From Calliopum simillimum (taxonomy: Eukaryota > Arthropoda > Insecta > Diptera > Lauxaniidae): a DNA stretch of 64,000 nucleotides. The notes below the pieces were generated by a model. That model did no database searches. It was not told the origin of the DNA and was given only the letters and a program-made list of their open reading frames with translations. The stretch lies in assembly GCA_951812925.1 (NCBI GenBank), contig OX638370.1, positions 47,743,948-47,807,947 on the forward strand, given 5' to 3'. A program made the translations under genes and the position numbers. Positions within the stretch are counted from its first letter, which is position 1, and the number at the start of each line of letters is the position of its first letter. Below are positions 1 to 11,240 of the stretch, piece after piece.

Positions 1-660
1 CCAAAATAAGAACAGAAAAAGATACTGCTTCTATATCACCTAAGTACTTTAAATTTATTTAATATTTTTACAGTGCCATATCCTGTTTGCTTCACTTTAC
101 CTGAAATTAAATCTTATTCATATATGTCAAATAGTTTCAGAGATATGCCAAATTTGATTTTTTTTAGAGGGAGGGGACGTGGTCCCGCCCATTTTTAACT
201 AAATATTTTTTCCCAGTGCCAATTACATATGTACCGAATCTCATTCCCCTGAGTCCAATATTTCCAGAGATACAAAAATTTCTGGTCTAGGGGGCGTGGC
301 ATCACCCATTTTTTATTGGATGCAATTTGTTCAAGCATTGTTCATATACAAACCAAATTTCATTCACTTATGTCAAATAGTTTCAAAGGTAGGACAGATT
401 CTTGCGATTAAAGCCCCATTTTTCCATATAAATAGCGTATTGCGGCATGGTCAAATATTTTCCGATCAGGACAAAAATTTGTATGCTTGGTACTTACACC
501 AATAGAAAACTTTTAACATTTTTGATTTAACGATAGGTCTATTGTACATTTTTGCTGTACAAAATTTGTAATATTAAGGACTGCGTTCGATAAAATTGTC
601 CGATACAAAATTCAAAAAATCTCTGGAACTAGTAGTCCGGTTTTAAAAGTTAGACTCATT
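1..660. repeat. Dispersed fly repeat tract, no gene
   Basis: No coding sequence is convincing here. Two degenerate units about 125 bp apart each carry a 'tttc(c)agagata' stretch followed by a G-rich 'gggg(c/a)cgtgg' core near 170-185 and 287-300. The same style of unit recurs around 21.6, 24.6, 36.5, 37.8, 48.0, 51.6 and 54.0 kb, so this is a dispersed, loosely tandem repeat family. I infer transposon-derived intergenic DNA. Confidence 0.5.
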
Positions 661-721
661 CTTGAACCGCCATTTTATTAAAATTTTAATAACGTATTTA
701 GAATTTTAATATTTTTTTTTA

Positions 722-1605
722 TTGGGTGTACAACTTAAAAACCGGAATTTTTTAGCGAAATTTGATGCTTTATTGTGGAAAAATGTTACAATATATTTTA
801 TTCAAAGTATTGTCCATTGGAAGCTACAACATTTCCCCATCTTTCAGGCAATTTATGAATTCCATCCCAAAAAAATTGCGCCGGCTTGGCGGCCAAAAAT
901 GAATCGAGCCAATTTTCGATATCTTGAACTTAAGTGAAGCGTATTCCTGATAGGGCATTCTGCATCGATCGGAACAAATGGTAGTCTGATGGTGCAAGGT
1001 CTGGGCTATAAAGCGGGTGAGGCAAAATTTCCCATCCGTTGTTTTCCGTTGTTTTACAGGTAATTTTTGACTGCGGCAGCAATATGTGGCCGAGCGTTAT
1101 CGTGGTGGAAAATGATTGACTCATGTCTGGTCGCATACGTTGGCCGCTCTGCCTGGATTTTCTGTTTCAATTGGATCAATTGTTGACGATAGAATTGAGC
1201 ATTAATGGTTTGGCCACCTGGCAACAGCTCATAATGGATCACACCTAGCTGGTCCTGACCAGGACGTTCTTTGTCTTCGACATCAAAATAACCACTTTTA
1301 AACCACTCACGACAGCTTGATTCAGCTGGAGCATAGTCCCCATAAACTTCTACAAGAATGCGATGACTTTCGGCAGCTGTTTTCTTTGCAAAAAATGACC
1401 CACTGCTGTCTTTTTCTCCAATTTTCGAAGTTATTCATCGTGAAAAATAATAATGATGCACACAAGATAAAATTGTTTTGTTGACTGATTTTGACAGCTG
1501 TCAAATGTACCTTCAAAATGACATATATATAAAGTTCGAGCTTTCACGATATTTGTTAGCACGGACATCCACTCTCAAATTCCGGTTTTTAAGTTGTACA
1601 CCCAA
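722..1605 (-). mobile_element. Internally deleted mariner element
   Basis: The ends are inverted repeats about 28 bp long: the left end starts TTGGGTGTACAACTTAAAAA and the right end is its complement, finishing ...TGTACACCCAA. TA dinucleotides flank both sides (720-721 and 1606-1607), as expected for Tc1/mariner insertion. The element is 884 bp, against about 1.3 kb for a full mariner. The missing part is the centre of the transposase. It sits inside an older DD37E transposon whose coding sequence resumes at 1608 on the same strand. Confidence 0.9.
798..1516 (-). pseudogene. Mariner transposase remnant
   Basis: Read on the minus strand, pieces of a DD34D mariner transposase appear in order. 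There is an N-terminal helix-turn-helix part (YAPAESSCREWFKSGYFDVE near 1325-1265), then an abrupt join from KERPGQ to DQLGVIHYEL near 1255. This removes roughly 190 residues, including the first catalytic Asp. The second Asp block (HHDNARPH) and the third (YSPDLAPSDYHLF) are present, and the natural end ...NGQYFE stops at 798-800. A frameshift near 1360 and a TAA near 930 break the frame. It cannot encode an active enzyme but could be mobilised in trans through its intact ends. Confidence 0.85.
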
Positions 1606-1607
1606 TA

Positions 1608-2400
1608 CAAATTTTGTTGTAACTTTTCTGACACTCCTTCCATTAAGGATTTTATGGTATTATTTGATAACTTTCTAGCTGCTGAATACAACTTTTCTCG
1701 AAAATTTTTAGCATCCTTGGCAAATTTTTTTGTTGTTTTTATCTTCTTTTTGACCAAAGCCCAGAATCTTTCAATTTACTAGATTTCTGGACAGTTTGGA
1801 GGATTTGCTTCACGAGGCACCAAAATCACATTATTTCTTGAGTACCCCTGCAAGGCCATTTTACTATAATGATAAGATGCTAAGTCTGGCCAAAAGAAAG
1901 TGGAAACTTCATACTTTCGTAGGAAAGGCTATAGTCTTTTTTCCAAGCATTCCTTAATATAGAATTCGGAGTTTACTGTGCCAGTGGTTAAAAAAGAATT
2001 GCTCCTTTTGCCACAACTGCAGTTTGCTTGCCAAACCAAGAACTTAAGGGGAAATTTTGACTGCTTTTTTGACTCAAGCTTTTTATCCACATTCCCCCGC
2101 GAGTCTACAGTGTAAAATTTTTGGCCTAGAAGCAGCGTAAAATCTGCTAAAACATACGTTTCGTCGTCCATGATGCAGCATTCAAATTTTTGGGAAAAAA
2201 TTAATTTTTAATTTTATGACGTGCTGTTTTGCGCTCGTGTTCTTCATAGCATTTCTGTCAGAAACTTTTTGTACCTTAAATATCTTCAAACAAACCTCCT
2301 TTTTGGCCTTGCGAACTAAAAACTCGGAACACTTTACCTTCTGTACCAGTTTTCTGCATGAAATGTTGGGGTTCTCTTGCTTTCATTCTGTTGAAAAGGC
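1608..2400 (-). pseudogene. DD37E Tc1/mariner-type transposase remnant
   Basis: Minus-strand translation gives a helix-turn-helix region with KCSEFLVRKAKK (about 2330), then KFECCIMDDETYVLADF (first catalytic Asp, about 2170). Next comes FFWPDLAS (second Asp, about 1880) and CPEI..IERFWALVKK (catalytic Glu, about 1780). I count 37 residues between the second Asp and the Glu, which defines the DD37E group. Several stops, including two adjacent ones just before the Glu, make it a pseudogene. The C-terminus is cut at 1607 by the mariner insertion at 722-1605. The order of motifs and spacing are read directly; the family name follows from the spacing rule. Confidence 0.75.
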
Positions 2401-2885
2401 GTAAGTACCTTGTTGCACTTTTGATTGCTATTGATAAGTATTTAGAAAAAAACTGCGAAAGGAGTATTCAAACTTCGGTCTTTGAATTTTCATGAGTAAG
2501 CAGAGTATGGTTGTTAATTGCAACACGATGCTTTCATTTGCATCTTGTATTGTGGCTTTTCTTTCCGTATTTTCATTCGCACTTAATTTTGCTGAAAGCA
2601 GAAGGACAGAATTCAGAAGAATTGCAAAAAAGTAGTCCTCCCAATCTAAGGAAAAAAGAAAATCTTTAATATTGGGAAAAGGAATACTTTGAACTTAAGA
2701 AGTAAACTGTTACTAACTTTATTCATTCATTGTTTCTACTTGATTGAGATCTATCGATTGTAATTCCGAATGCTAACATCATAGTAGTTCACAATCTTCT
2801 TTTAAAAGTATAGAATAAAATTATGTCAAAATCTTTTGAATAAACGTTGATGCTCTTATTAATAACCAGAAAAGGTGCTCTGGAG

Positions 2886-3140
2886 TCTTTATTTTGGCCA
2901 TTCCTTCAAAAAATCATTATTTGAGCGCTTTCCCAAATCCTTTTTCCGAAGTGTAAATGTTTTTTGACATTTGTCGATAACCTCTTCCCAAGTACTGGCA
3001 TCTTTTCCAGTATCTTAGAAAAACTTCGTATTATTGTACATATTAAAGGTGGAAGTGCTTTTACTTACTTTTTAGGTCAAGAAAAGCGTGTCAAGTTGAA
3101 GCTCCGTGTCGTCCTCACTTATGATGTCGTTCGCAGATTT
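2886..3140 (-). pseudogene. Decayed coding fragment, unidentified
   Basis: Two coding-looking stretches lie on the minus strand. The first is SANDIISEDDTELQLDTLF (about 3135-3080). The second is STWEEVIDKCQKTFTLRKKD continuing to RSNNDFLKEWP (about 3003-2890). They are separated by stops and a frameshift. Composition looks like real protein rather than random AT-rich DNA. I do not recognise the family with certainty; a transposon-encoded protein is the likeliest source given the surroundings. Confidence 0.4.
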
Positions 3141-3159
3141 AAATAAATAAAACACAAGT

Positions 3160-3480
3160 GACACAAAATTAAACACTTCGAAATATAAATTTTTTACCTT
3201 GAATTTCAAAGTGTTCACTTCTAGTTTCAAGTTTAAAAGTTTACACTTTAAATGCAAAATAAACACTTTTAATATCAAAATAATTTTTTTAAATGAGGAA
3301 ATGACTTTAATTTTTAAAGATAACACTTTGTATATTAAAAACGAGACTTTAAATGAGAAACTGACATTTGCTTTTAAAGTGAAAACTTTATAAATTATGT
3401 TTTTAACTTTTAAATATGAAGTTGCTTTTAAAAAAGTAAAGGAAATACTTTTAAACTTAAAAATTTAACATGTTAAGCAA
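3160..3480. repeat. AT-rich degenerate tandem repeat
   Basis: About 300 bp are built from variants of a short word like 'aaacactttaaat', spaced roughly 17-25 bp apart. Reading frames cross it on both strands only because it is low in stops. I regard those frames as artefacts. Confidence 0.5.
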
Positions 3481-3900
3481 AAATTAATTGAGTGTGATTC
3501 TCCCATATCTGAAGCTACTTATATTTTTATATAGATTTTTATTGTTTTGAAAAAAATAAGAACTCTGAGCTCTATTTTTATGATTATAAGAGATGTAATT
3601 TTGCTCTATTGAATGATCTAATTCATTGCATAGATTGGCATAATCTTTTTGTAGAGCTTGATACTGAGAAGTGCTATGACGTTTTCCTTAGAAAACTGGT
3701 AAGCGATGTTTTAACTAATATTCCATTAAGGAAAAATAAGCATAAGCTCCCATGGTATACAAATGGTCTGAAGAAACTAAAAAATCTTCGCAATAAATTT
3801 TGTACAAAGTTTAACATCACAGGTTGCTTGGAATTTAAAGAAAATTTTATTCACTGCAAACGTGAATTTGAATTTTTAAATAAATTTCTGCATAAACAGT

Positions 3901-5910
3901 AGTGCGCCCACAAGATGTATGAAATGTGCAAAGTTGTGAATTTGTTTGCTCCCCGTCCATTTCCTGAAATTAGAGGTCAAAAAAATAAGATCTCAAAAAA
4001 AAATTTGGAATCGATAGTGGAAAAAACCCAGCCGGTTTTCGATCAAAGGTCGACAAATTGACTAAAAAAAGGGAAGTCGCTTTGACTGCCCGTTACTTCA
4101 AAACTGTTCATTTTTTCATAATACTTTCAAGACAACTTTTGTAGAGCATGATTAGGTCAACATTATCTTCTCAGAAAGTTTTGGTCCAAAAATTAAACTT
4201 GTTGCTGCTTCGGTACAAAAATTTAAATTTTTTAGAAAAATTTTCATGTCTTTTTTGCTATAAATTGGTTTTTTGTAATTTTTAAAGGGCGGAATATTTG
4301 TTATGGAATTTTTATGTAAAAGGAAATTAAATGTTAATTAATTTAAAAAGAAAAATTTTACAAAAATATTAAATTTTAAGGTATGGAGCCGGTCTCAAAG
4401 TTTGGAAAAAAATTAAGTATTTTAATTTTTTTCTTTTAATCGCTTTTTTATTGGATGCAAGAAATTGTATTGCTAGTTGTTATTAAATGCATCATTTAGA
4501 ACTGCTTTTTGCCTTAAAAATGAGCTATGAAATGGGCTTGTGCGATATTTTTTCAAAAAGTTATGATCATTTTAAAATGACATCATGAAAGTTAAAAATC
4601 ATGTATGGATTTTCTATAGCAATTGCCATATACTACATCTTTTATAATGTTATTTTAAAATGGTCATAACCCAAAACCAACTGGAAAAGGTCGTTGGAAA
4701 AGGAAATCCAAGAATCGGGAAAATCGTGGCAAGAGATCAAAGTCATCGCAAGGGATCGTGACAAATGGAGAGATTTCATATTGGCCCTATGCTCCTCCTA
4801 GGAGTTAAAGGAGAATACATACATACATAACTTTTTAAAGAAAAATTATACAAGACTATTCTGTAACTCATTTTGAAGAAGAAGAACAGTACTAAATGAC
4901 GCATTTAATAGAAAAGACCAAAACGATTTTGTGCGTGTTCTACACAACCTGCAAAATCGTGTTTTTTGAACATTAGGGGATATCTCATCACAAACCATAA
5001 GTGATACAGCAATTTCGCGTCCAACTTCGAATTCAGCATTAATAACTTCATCTAAAATGACTATTTTGGTTTTGATTTGTAGTCGTTTTTTTTTTAAATA
5101 CCGTTTTTCGACCTCATTTTAAAAACCATGCCATGAACCGATTTGAAAACTTTTTTTTCTTATTCAGTAAATGCTCAGGTGCAATTTCACAGCTTTGTGT
5201 AGTTCTCGACAACTTGATTGAAATTTTTTCCTGAACTGCGTGCACGAATTTGGAAATATTCGATTATCTCTACTGGAACAGCCCAAAAACGCACTTAAAC
5301 GAAAATAAATGCTATTTTCATGTTAAGCAATCCCAAATTAGTTTAAGAAATATGACTACTGAAATGGTTTCTTACCAGATTAAAAATTAAGAAGAAAAAA
5401 TAAAAAAAAAAAAATTTATTTTAACTTTGAAATGGGCTCCATTTCTTAAAAACTAAAATTTTTTAGTAATTTTTCTTTTAAATTAATCAACGTTTGATTC
5501 CCTACAATAAAGAAATTCCAGAACAAATATTCCCCCTTTAAAAATTACAAAAAACCAATTTATAGAAAAAAGTCATGAAAATTTTCTTAAAAAATTTAAG
5601 TTTTTGTATCGAAACAACAACAAATTTAATTTTTGGACCAACATTTTTTAAGAGGATAATGTAGACCAAGTCATGTTCTACAAAAATTATCTTGAAAATG
5701 TTATGAAAAAATGAACAGTTTTGAAGTAACGGGCAGTCAAAGCGACTTGCCTTTTTTTAGTCAATTTTTCGACCTTTGATCGAAAACCGGCTGGGTTTTT
5801 TCCACTACCGATTCCAAATTTTTTTTTGAGATCTTATTTTTTTGACCTCTAATTTCAGGAAATGGACGGGGAGCAAACAAAATCAGAATTTCGCACATAT
5901 GGGCGCTCTA
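3901..5910. mobile_element. Foldback element FB-A with 9-bp target duplication
   Basis: Two long inverted arms face each other. Left arm 3901 to about 4650 starts AGTGCGCCCA; right arm about 4830 to 5910 ends TGGGCGCTCT(A). Outer blocks match closely (for example GTTTGCTCCCCGTCC at 3947 against its complement at 5863). The left arm lacks about 400 bp present in the right arm. The 9-bp word ATAAACAGT flanks both sides (3892-3900 and 5911-5919), a clean target-site duplication. No transposase is seen. A 9-bp duplication with long arms fits FB-type or Mutator-like (MULE) non-autonomous elements. Confidence 0.8.
4672..4830 (+). mobile_element. 3' end of an RTE-like non-LTR element
   Basis: The plus strand encodes a C-terminal tail, ESGKSWQEIKVIARDRDKWR then DFILALCSS, with a stop at 4799-4801. 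It is followed by 'aaaggagaatacatacatacat', a short simple-repeat tail. This is the typical 3' end of RTE-like retrotransposons. The fragment sits exactly in the loop of foldback FB-A, so it inserted into, or was captured by, that element. Confidence 0.65.
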
Positions 5911-5974
5911 ATAAACAGTACATTTTGAATCTTGAAGGTCAGCTTAGAACCAATCCTAAGTCGTATTGGAGATA

Positions 5975-6200
5975 CAGAGGCTCACAAAAGTATTCGGAAT
6001 TTGCAAATTTTTTAAAAAATCGTAAAATTTTTTAATTACGAATTAATTTTTTTTGAATCACTCTTAATAATTATAACGCGGTAAATATCGTGTTTTATTT
6101 ATTAAAAGAAGTTTTCTTAAAATGTAACTTAAAAATGAAAAAAAGTGCATATAAGCAAAATTCTACTTAAATTCAATACACAAAAGTATTCGGAATTCTA
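5975..6200 (+). mobile_element. Tc1-like terminal repeat of the IR/DR type
   Basis: The word CACAAAAGTATTCGGAAT occurs at 5983-6000 and again at 6179-6196, 196 bp apart in the same direction. This is the outer and inner direct-repeat layout of Tc1-family IR/DR ends. The outer end follows a TA (5973-5974) and starts CAGAGGCTCACAAAAG. The opposite end and the transposase are not found downstream, so only one terminus survives. Confidence 0.6.
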
Positions 6201-6289
6201 AAAAATTTGGCAATATTTTAAAAACGAAATAAAAGAACAATCCAAAGGTATTTGGGGCACTCTTAGAATTCAATTTACAGTTAGTTTGC

Positions 6290-6425
6290 GGTAGCTCCGT
6301 CACGCTAAAATTCGCTATATTGAACCCCCCTATGTGACGGTAGTTTCATATAAAAAATAAATAAAATACACCAAGCGTGACGCTTGTTCGAACCCCCCCC
6401 CCCCCCTAGGAGCGTCACGGAGTTT
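6290..6425. repeat. Short inverted repeat with a 14-base C run
   Basis: GCTCCGTCACGCT near 6292 is matched in inverse by AGCGTCACGGAG near 6412. Between them the word GTTCGAACCCCC runs into a pure C tract just before CTAGG. A second internal pair (ACGCTTG / CAAGCGT) adds to the fold. It is probably the remnant of a small DNA transposon. From here to 6840 I see no gene; the short frame at 6463-6705 has no recognisable features. Confidence 0.35.
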
Positions 6426-8010
6426 ATGGACAGCCCCTTATCTGGTCTGGCTTGGTTTATAAATGGCTTTAATTTCCCTCGCTTTTCGTTCTTGTCTTGC
6501 CAGCCACAATTTTAAAAGTTTAAACTGGTTTCAGTTCTGCGAATTACAAATTAAAACTTTTTTCACCAAAAACTCACCTAAACTTTTCATACAAAAATAC
6601 TCCTGCCTGCCAGAATTCCTCCTGTTCCCAAATCTTCAAATCTTTTCACCAACCACCGTAGTTTTTTTCTACCAGGAATATAATTTAAAATTACTAATCG
6701 TCTGAGCGAAAGAAATTTTAAATCACAAAATTCAAAACTTTACCTTGACTTAAAAAAACACTTGCAGACAATTTTCGGTTCCTGGATTAAGGATTATACC
6801 ACGAACCGCTTTAAATTTTATAACTATAAATTTACTTCACTTGGGCCCGTTTTCACAATGTCCAGTTAACGCTTAACTGAAACTTTTACTGTAGGTTTGA
6901 ATAAAATTATTTTCTCAATGTGAAGTTATTTTTAACTGACGGAAAATAAACTTTAACGTTCAGTTTACTTTAACGTGCACAATTTTTTCAGTTAAAATTT
7001 AACTGGCAGATTGAAATAAATTCAAATATTTTTTGAAATTCATGTGAAAAATTTTGAAATGTTTACATTTTTTGAAAACATTTTAAGGGGAAATTTCACA
7101 ACAAACAATTTTATAAGCCTGGCGATTTAACGCTTCAAAATAGTTTGTTTTCAAAAGTTTTCAGAACCGTTTTGAAAGCTTACAATAGAACAATTTACAA
7201 AATGTTTATTTTCAAACATTTTCATAACCGATTTTGAAAGCTACGTGTGAACGTTTGGAAAATGATTATTTTTAAGAATTTTAACAAGTGATTTGCAATT
7301 AGAAAATGATTATTTCCAAATATTTTTGTTATCATTTTCAGAATATACGATAAAACATTTGGAAAATCTTTAATTTCAAAATATTTCCCAACTTTTTTGT
7401 AAGTGCTAAAAAAAAGTAGTCTACGCATTTTGATTCGAATCAATTGTTTATTTACTTTTTAAAAAAATTAAATAAAACATTTTTACTGTCAAGTAAAATT
7501 TGAAAATTTTATTGTGTTTAAGAAACGCAGTTCAAAATTGGTTATCAGCTTTTGAAGTTTTGATTGAAGACTCATAATTTGTACGTGCATTTCGGTAAGT
7601 AAATAACACATAACAAAATTTAATATCAAGAGTGGATACAAACGATAATTTTTGAATTTTTTCCGTCGATGACAAATCTTTAAGAGACAACTTTCCATTA
7701 CGCCTCGTGTAGTGTTAATGCTTCAGAGACGCAATGGAGAAATTGCAGTAACGTATTTGTCACGCAGTGGAATCATTTGTGTCCATTTTTAATACATGGG
7801 AAAAGTTTAATTTCGTCGCACAGTTTTTTTAAGTGCTAGATGGCCCGGTAGCGACTTCGTTCGTTCACATATGCACATAGTCTCACCATCTCCGTCGAAC
7901 AGTTTCGAAGGTATGAAGAATTTTGTTTTTAGGAATGTTATAAACTAAGGTGCCGTCCCAATACACATCAATGTATCAAGTTAGCAGCGATATTGCATTT
8001 TGCAAATATT

Positions 8011-8640
8011 TTAAATAAGGATGTCGTCTTCAATTCGAACCATATCCAGCAAATCACATAGACTATGCACGAATATGTCTGTATATAATCGTTTAGTCGA
8101 ACGGAGCATTATGGAGTAGGTAGCAATTTGCAGAGCTTCCCGAAGATCGGCAAACTCAAAGAAGGTTCGACCACATTTTTGAGGACAGAAAAATTTTACC
8201 TTTCTACAGCTGGCCCAAAAAATTTTTATTGCGTGGGAAAATCTATCTACAAACTTTGTGATATAAAGATGATAGACCAAGATTTAAAATTACATAGCCA
8301 TCAAGTATTACTCTTACAAAATTTTTTCAATGAACCTTTAGAATCATCGGCATTTAACATTTTTCATTCAACAATGCTAGAACTTTCACCCAATATATTC
8401 AAACGTTCGATTGAAGATATATCATCAAAAATAATTTCTTTCACAAATTCTACGCAAATTTCAAATATATTTTTCCTATCATACACAGCCACAGCCATGC
8501 ATAATATGCAGCAAAGCCACAACTCAAATGGGTGCAATCCTAATTTTTCGCAAAATAGTTACAGCTTTTCTCTAGTAATGCAAACCTCATTTGTTTGGAG
8601 CTTTTCGAACTCCACACCAGTTAATATGGAAGGTTAGTAT
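8011..8640. other. Uncertain open region, both strands
   Basis: A plus-strand frame of 169 codons (8128-8637) is open, but the minus strand also reads like decayed protein. An example is MAVAVYDRKNIFEICVEFVK (about 8505-8445), interrupted by several stops. I recognise no domain on either strand and no splice structure. It could be a decayed transposon gene read from the minus strand. The plus frame may be open only by chance. No function is proposed. Confidence 0.2.
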
Positions 8641-8689
8641 TAAAAAATTTTTCTACCGAAGTTAAAAAACATACTAGCTTCGTTCCAAA

Positions 8690-8860
8690 AGATTTTTAGT
8701 TAAATTTTTGGTAAAATTTTTATTTAAATAATTCGGGAGAGTAATAGCAAAATTGTCCTCAGCAAGAGATTTAACTAAAAAATTTACTGGAACAAGATTT
8801 GGACAAAAGTTTAGATAAAGTTTTTAATGTCAAAAATAGTAAACATAAACAAAGTCTTTG
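8690..8860. repeat. Copy of a Harbinger-type terminal region
   Basis: The stretch around 8750-8830 (AGCAAAATTGTCCTCAGC, then TTTACTGGAACAAGATTTGG) matches in reverse complement the block at about 23400-23550, next to the Harbinger remnant. A third, shorter relative (GGGAACAAGATTTAGTC) lies at about 9546. I read these as subterminal sequence of the same transposon family. Confidence 0.45.
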
Positions 8861-9596
8861 AAAACGAAATAAAACACACAATTTTTATGTGATGTAAAAA
8901 TAAATTTTTATCAATTGTGATTAAAGAAAATATTTATATTAAGCGGTTAATTGATCTCTGATGATTCTATTTCTTCAGTATTATTAATATTTTTATTCAA
9001 GCCAAATCACATTTTGTTGCTAAAACGTGTCCACGAGTACTTGCAGAGACTATATCCATTAAATGAATTTGAAATTACAATTGCTGTATTTTAGTTTTAG
9101 TCTCAGAAAACTGCAGCTTAATATTCTGGTCATAATTCATTCTCTATTGAAAGTAAAAATTGTATAAGTATTAATCAATCATATACCAATTCAAAAAATT
9201 TACCACCAAAGTCCAAAACGACCTGAGCACCGCAAGCTCATGGAAAGCTATTATCCTTGCTAGAACCATCAGATTGTAACATTTTACTTTTTTTTTTTTT
9301 TATTTCGTTTAGAAAAAGCAGCTGCACAAATTTTTGTTGACGTTTAATTTATTTACAATTTTAGTATTTTTTTTTTAATTTTCCCGCACCCACCGTACAT
9401 ATATACTTTTTGTCAGTTGTGACTTTTTTGATATATAACAAATTTTACATAAAGAATTTCTTTAGGTAAAATTTGGTTACTTTTGTTTGGAAGGGAAATG
9501 GTCAGCCATGTTTTTTCGCTCTCATTTGACTAAATTTTGAATACGGGAACAAGATTTAGTCACCTTTAAGCAACAAATGGTAAGAAAAGTTAACTT

Positions 9597-10289
9597 TTGT
9601 TTCGTTCTGGAACAGAGCTACTTACAACTTCAAAAATAAACAAATTTATCTTTATTTCAGATATAAGACGTTGTATTCAAGAATCAGAAGAAAGGCAAAA
9701 AAATTTAATTTTAAGGCTGACGGAAGAAGTACATGGACTTCGAAAAAAAGTTGTGGCATTAAAGAAAAGCCAGTCAAAACAAACTGATCAAATCGCGATC
9801 ATCCCAAAAAGTCCTTTTAATTTACTTCAAGATTTCATGGACTTTGAAAAAAAGTTGCAACGGAATGATGTTTTGGTGGAACAACTTGTAAGTTTGACTT
9901 TATATTTAAGAACAAACCAAAAATCGAACGAATTATCAATCTTGGTATTCCCTTAGAAAAATGATTTAAAAACAGGAGCCTCAATCGGTCGAAAATTCGT
10001 AACAGCTTGTTGGAGAAAGATAATGACGGATACGGTGGCTGATCAACTTGGAGGGGGACTGAGGCGAAACAAGGGATCCGCAGCCTTACAACGACATTGG
10101 CAATTCGACGTAAGCAATAAGCAATAATAATTCATAAACTTCACAATACTAAAGATTTTTTTTATTCATATAGATGCTTCAGTAATCGAAAAAGGGTGCA
10201 CCGAAGAAGATTTTACTATAGCCTGCAAAGCCTTTTTCCAATTTGCAAAAAATCGGCAGAAGCAAAGAGCTGAGTATAAGGCTAAGTAA
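9597..10289 (+). pseudogene. Decayed multi-exon transposon accessory ORF
   Basis: Three coding-like blocks lie in order. First, after a 3' splice-like site (tttatttcag, ending about 9659), comes a charged coiled-coil stretch with RRCIQESEERQKNLILRLTE and two FEKKL/LRKK segments; it ends at a gtaagt near 9888. Second (about 9974-10110) are GASIGRKFVTACWRKI and DQLGGGLRRNKGSAALQRHW. Third (about 10173-10289) is EEDFTIACKAFFQFAKNRQK with a stop at 10287. Splice phases between blocks do not fit perfectly, so it is probably dead. The pattern resembles C-terminal DUF4806-type proteins of fly transposons, a weak identification. Confidence 0.4.
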
Positions 10290-11240
10290 AACCCTTAAGT
10301 TATTTTTTTGTATATTATAAGTTATTTGTTATATGTTATCTGTTTTTACGGAGTATATCGCATAAGTTTATGAAGCAAAACTTCCCTGAGAGCTCTAAAA
10401 TAACTTCGGCGGCTAATTTAGTATGAAAAAGTTCCCATCAACGTATCCTTTTATAATTTTTTTGAAATTCTCGTAAAATTTCCTTTAACTCGGTAGTACA
10501 TTTGTCATACTAACTTTTGAATTTGAGATCGGATAAAAATACTTTTATGTTACAACGAACTCGTTACTCGCATGTGTTACAATGCATATGAAGTACGCGC
10601 TACAAGTGCTGTCCTTTTTCTACTAAAGCTTGCAAACGGATTGTTCTTGAAAAGTATTTTTTTCAGACCTCAATTAAAAAAATTGGTTTGACAAATGCAC
10701 TACCGAATTAAAAAAAATTTAACGATAACTCTGGAAAAAATTATGAAAGGGTATGTTAATAAGACCTTTTTAGTACAAAAATGGCCGCTAAAGTCAAAAA
10801 GTGGAGAAAGAAGGTCCAGAACTTTGCGAAATCTTTTGAAACTCTATGAAACATACTATTTTAGAAAGCTCATATAATTAAGTAAAAGATTCTTACAAAA
10901 AAGTTTCCTCTAAAATTCTATGGTGACCCAAGAAAATTGTTTTTCTAAAATAAGTCGGAAAACCCTCAAGTGCAATTTTTTGTTAGTCTAAGTCTATCAT
11001 CTCCCAGAAGCTTTGTAACCTTATCGATTACACCCTGTATATTATATGTCATTGCTTCATTAAATTATCACATGAAATTTTTTTTTTTTTTTTGTACCAT
11101 TAACAAATTTGTTTTTTTATTCCATCTATTGTTTTTGCTTTCGATTTTAACTTTTGTTTAATAATTTTTGTTTTGGAAATCATTACATTATACCTTACAA
11201 AACGTTTGCAAAATGTTTCTAAAAACGCTTAGGAAACAAT

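Larger units (their letters stand above)
3564..5974 (+). pseudogene. Jockey-type non-LTR retrotransposon fragment, interrupted twice
   Basis: The region between endonuclease and reverse transcriptase of a Jockey-like element is visible. It runs from YDYKRCNFALLNDLIHCIDW (from about 3570) through LPWYTNGLKKLKNLRNKF (about 3750) to LNKFLHKQ ending at 3899. A foldback element (3901-5910) follows. After it the same reading frame resumes exactly, with the codon split across the insertion, as YILNLEGQLRTNPKSYWRY (5920-5974). At the TA at 5973-5974 it is cut a second time by a Tc1-like end. In Jockey elements the segment 'NPKSFW' lies just before the polymerase domain, which supports the order. No intact domain remains. 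Confidence 0.75.

Noticed and set aside
8128..8637. 169-codon plus-strand gene
   Set aside because: No domain; the minus strand looks at least as coding. Kept only as an uncertain region.
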